From NCBI RefSeq assembly GCF_045209745.1, contig NZ_CP109273.1, positions 2,790,001 to 2,854,000 of the forward strand: DNA of 64,000 bases. Direction: 5' to 3'. Of this stretch, positions 61,297 through 64,000 are shown piece by piece. Position 1 is the stretch's first letter. Each line of letters opens with the position of its first letter. This stretch comes from Micromonospora sp045209745. GTDB lineage: Bacteria; Actinomycetota; Actinomycetes; Mycobacteriales; Micromonosporaceae. Below the pieces are notes generated by a model that was given only the letters and a program-made list of their open reading frames with translations, was not told where the DNA came from and ran no database searches. The translations under genes were made by a program, and so were the position numbers.

Positions 61297-62951
61297 TGAC
61301 CATGACAACAGCGGGCGTCATCTTCGTTCTGACGCTGGTGGCGGCCATCGTCGCCGTCTACAAGCCGTTCGGCGACTACATGTTCCGGGCGGTCTCCGGC
61401 ACCAAGCAGTCGCGGGTCGAGCGGGGAATCTTCCGACTGGTCGGGGTCAACCCGGCAGCCGAGCAGACCTGGGGTGTGTACGCCCGCAGCGTGCTGGCGT
61501 TCTCCGCGATCTCGCTCCTGTTCCTGTATCTGTTCCAGCGGGTGCAGAACCACCTGTGGCTGTCGCTGGGCTTCGACCCGGTGGTGCCGCACGGCGCGTG
61601 GAACACCGCCGTGTCGTTCGTGACCAACACCAACTGGCAGTCGTACTCGGGTGAGTCGACGATGGGCCACCTGGTGCAGATGGCCGGTCTGGCGGTGCAG
61701 AATTTCGTCTCGGCGGCGGTCGGCATCGCGGTGGCGGTGGCCCTGCTGCGCGGGTTCGCCCGCAGTCGCACCGGCCAGCTCGGCAATTTCTGGGTCGACC
61801 TGACCCGGATCGTGCTGCGGATCCTGCTGCCGATCGCCGTGCTTGGCGCCATCGCGCTGATGATCGGCGGGGCGGTGCAGAACCTGTCCGGCGGCACCGA
61901 CGTCACGACGCTGACCGGCGGCTCCCAGACCATCACCGGTGGTCCGGTCGCCAGCCAGGAAGTGATCAAAGAGCTGGGCACCAATGGTGGCGGCTTCTAC
62001 AACGTCAACAGCGCCCACCCGTTCGAGAACCCCACCACCTGGACGAACTGGCTGGAGATATTCCTGATCCTGCTGATCCCGTTCAGCCTGCCCCGGGTGT
62101 TCGGCCGGATGGTCGGGCAGAACCGGCAGGGCTACGCCATTGCCGCAGTGATGGGCATCCTCGCGTTCGCCAGCGTCGCCATCACCAACATCTTCGAGCT
62201 GGCCGGCCACGGCACGGTGCCGCAGGCGGTCGGCGCGGCAATGGAGGGCAAGGAGGTGCGGTTCGACGTGTCGAACTCGGCCACCTTCGCCGCAGCCACC
62301 ACGCTGACCTCGACCGGTGCGGTGAACTCGTTCCACGACTCGTTCACCTCGCTCGGCGGCATGATGGCCATGGTCAACATGATGCTCGGTGAGGTCGCGC
62401 CGGGTGGTACCGGTTCGGGTCTCTACGGCCTGCTCATCCTCGCGGTGATCACGGTCTTCGTGGCTGGACTGATGGTGGGCCGCACCCCTGAATACCTGGG
62501 CAAGAAGATCGGCTCGCTGGAGATCAAGTTCGCGTCGCTCTACTTCCTGATCACGCCGATCCTGGTGCTGGTCGGTACGGCGGCCGCGTTCGCCACCGGC
62601 AACAACGCCACCGCGCTCAACGTCGGCCCGCACGGCCTTTCCGAGGTGCTGTACGCGTTCACCTCGGCCAGCAACAACAACGGCTCCGCCTTCGGCGGCA
62701 TCACGGTGAACACCACCTGGTGGGACACCGCGCTCGGGTTGTGCATGCTGCTGGGCCGGTTCCTGCCGATCATCTTCGTGCTCGCGTTGGCCGGTTCGCT
62801 GGCCCGCCAGGCACCCACCCCCGCGTCCGAGGGCACCCTGCCGACCCACCGACCGCTGTTCGTCGGGATGGTCGTCGGCGTCACGGTGGTCCTCGTCGCA
62901 CTGACTTTCCTGCCCGCGCTGGCGCTCGGCCCGCTGGCAGAGGGGCTCTGA
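61296..62951 (+). CDS. kdpA: Potassium-transporting ATPase subunit KdpA
   Basis: The 551-residue membrane subunit has about ten helices and the selectivity-filter segments of the SKT superfamily, for example TNTNWQSYSGE, GTNGGGFYNVNSAHPFENP and SASNNNGSAFGG. It binds and conducts K+ for the Kdp high-affinity uptake pump. ATG 61296 overlaps the kdpF stop. kdpB follows 20 bp later. Confidence 0.96.
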   Translation: MTMTTAGVIFVLTLVAAIVAVYKPFGDYMFRAVSGTKQSRVERGIFRLVGVNPAAEQTWGVYARSVLAFSAISLLFLYLFQRVQNHLWLSLGFDPVVPHGAWNTAVSFVTNTNWQSYSGESTMGHLVQMAGLAVQNFVSAAVGIAVAVALLRGFARSRTGQLGNFWVDLTRIVLRILLPIAVLGAIALMIGGAVQNLSGGTDVTTLTGGSQTITGGPVASQEVIKELGTNGGGFYNVNSAHPFENPTTWTNWLEIFLILLIPFSLPRVFGRMVGQNRQGYAIAAVMGILAFASVAITNIFELAGHGTVPQAVGAAMEGKEVRFDVSNSATFAAATTLTSTGAVNSFHDSFTSLGGMMAMVNMMLGEVAPGGTGSGLYGLLILAVITVFVAGLMVGRTPEYLGKKIGSLEIKFASLYFLITPILVLVGTAAAFATGNNATALNVGPHGLSEVLYAFTSASNNNGSAFGGITVNTTWWDTALGLCMLLGRFLPIIFVLALAGSLARQAPTPASEGTLPTHRPLFVGMVVGVTVVLVALTFLPALALGPLAEGL

Positions 62952-62971
62952 CCATCATGAGGAACGAGGAC

Positions 62972-64000
62972 ATGTCCGTCACGTCCGCGCCAACAGAGCA
63001 GCTCCCCGGCACCCCGGCCACCCAGGGCAACCGGGTCGGCGGGGGCCTGCTCGACCCCACGCAGCTGATCCGGTCCCTGCCGGATGCGCTGCGCAAGCTC
63101 AACCCGACCACGGTGTGGCGCAACCCGGTGATGCTGATCGTCGAGGTCGGCGCGGCGTTCACCACCGTCCTGGCGGTGACCGACCCGTCGGTGTTCGCCT
63201 GGGCGATCACCATCTGGCTCTGGCTGACCGTGGTCTTCGCCAACCTGGCCGAGGCGGTCGCCGAAGGTCGGGGCAAGGCCCAGGCCGCGACGCTGCGGCA
63301 GGCGAAGAAGGACACCATCGCCACCCGGTTGATCGACTGGAAGTCCGGTGCGCGGGCCAACACGTACCGGGACGAGGCGGTGCCCGCGCCCGAACTGCGT
63401 CAGGGCGACGTCGTGCTCATCGAGGCCGGCGGCATCATTCCCGGTGACGGCGACATCGTCGAGGGCATCGCCAGCGTCGACGAGTCGGCCATCACCGGCG
63501 AGTCGGCCCCGGTCATCCGGGAGTCCGGTGGTGACCGCAGCGCGGTCACCGGTGGCACCAAGGTGCTCTCCGACCGGATCGTCGTGCAGATCACCCAGAA
63601 GCCGGGGGAGAGCTTCATCGACCGGATGATCGCCCTGGTCGAGGGTGCCAACCGGCAGAAGACGCCGAACGAGATCGCGCTGAACATCCTGCTCGCCGCG
63701 CTCACGATCATCTTCCTGCTGGCCGTGGTCACCCTTCAGCCGCTGGCCATTTTCTCCAAGGCGTACCAGGCGGCCGCGTCGAACACCGGCGCGATCACCG
63801 ACTCCGGTGTCACCGGGGTGGTGCTGATCTCGCTGCTGGTCTGCCTGATCCCCACCACCATCGGCGCGTTGCTCTCCGCCATCGGTATCGCCGGCATGGA
63901 CCGGCTGGTGCAGCGCAACGTCCTGGCCATGAGCGGCCGGGCCGTCGAGGCGGCCGGCGACGTCAACACCCTGCTGCTGGACAAGACCGGGACCATCACG
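62972..64000 (+). CDS. kdpB: Potassium-transporting ATPase subunit KdpB (truncated by window end)
   Basis: The first 343 residues of the P-type ATPase catalytic subunit are present: the N-terminal region, helices, actuator domain with SAITGESAPVIRES and the segment GALLSAIGIAGMDRLV up to the phosphorylation motif DKTGTIT, where the window stops. The start is set at ATG 62972, since GAGGA lies 8 nt upstream; ATG 62957 in frame would add five residues. KdpB couples ATP hydrolysis to K+ import by KdpA. Confidence 0.94.
   Translation, partial: MSVTSAPTEQLPGTPATQGNRVGGGLLDPTQLIRSLPDALRKLNPTTVWRNPVMLIVEVGAAFTTVLAVTDPSVFAWAITIWLWLTVVFANLAEAVAEGRGKAQAATLRQAKKDTIATRLIDWKSGARANTYRDEAVPAPELRQGDVVLIEAGGIIPGDGDIVEGIASVDESAITGESAPVIRESGGDRSAVTGGTKVLSDRIVVQITQKPGESFIDRMIALVEGANRQKTPNEIALNILLAALTIIFLLAVVTLQPLAIFSKAYQAAASNTGAITDSGVTGVVLISLLVCLIPTTIGALLSAIGIAGMDRLVQRNVLAMSGRAVEAAGDVNTLLLDKTGTIT

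Overview
The window is about 70% G+C, uses many GTG starts, and has a bidirectional, densely packed layout. Its gene families (ESX-type type VII secretion, EccB/C/D/E and mycosin, MT0933-like antitoxin, PPOX/F420-type protein, KdpF, CsoR) point to a high-GC actinomycete. The mix fits a Micromonospora-like member of the Micromonosporaceae. This is inferred from gene content and style, not from a search.

Layout. 1-5184: end of a polysaccharide (teichoic-acid-like) export and synthesis operon (permease tail, ATPase, CDP-alcohol phosphotransferase, GT2/glycerophosphotransferase fusion). 5315-11461: orphan sugar-type ABC ATPase, a membrane protein, a thioesterase, and a disaccharide phosphorolysis pair (HAD phosphoglucomutase + GH65). 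11463-17132: small stress and envelope genes (alpha/beta hydrolase, AI-2E permease, MT0933-like protein, secreted C39 peptidase, PPOX, YkvA). 17246-29715: a complete type VII secretion locus with two ESX substrates upstream of eccB, divergent eccB/eccE, convergent eccE/eccD, divergent eccD/eccC, two WXG100 proteins and the mycosin. 29764-33704: winged-helix regulator, beta-carbonic anhydrase, a cell-wall hydrolase preceded by a clear c-di-AMP (ydaO-type) riboswitch, and a YibE/F membrane protein. 34014-39909: copper island (CopB-like ATPase, CsoR, CopZ, secreted His-rich protein, CopA) with two perfect CsoR-type operators between csoR and copZ. 39984-45860: CsbD, methyltransferase, ECF sigma factor with DGPF partner, DUF2786 protein, and a DUF2243/CtaG pair probably related to copper use by cytochrome oxidase.

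45861-47129 is the most unusual stretch. It holds a decayed reverse transcriptase whose whole catalytic core has been deleted. Just upstream is a 179-nt segment closed by 19-nt inverted repeats and containing three hairpins, which looks like a retron msr-msd. A small uncharacterised gene follows directly downstream. I read this as a retron relic.

47177-52844: a fatty-acid beta-oxidation operon (racemase, FadB, FadA, acyl-CoA dehydrogenase) in which the dehydrogenase has a frameshift. 53119-57492: a giant secreted nuclease/5'-nucleotidase. 57617-58021: transposase scraps and a large palindrome. 58187-60795: TetR regulator, zinc-finger anti-sigma-like membrane protein, Trm11-like methyltransferase. 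60798-64000: a G-quadruplex-prone tract, a palindromic repeat, and the start of the kdp potassium-uptake operon (tiny membrane ORF, kdpF, kdpA, kdpB truncated by the window). At least four different large palindromic elements sit at gene ends across the right half of the window.
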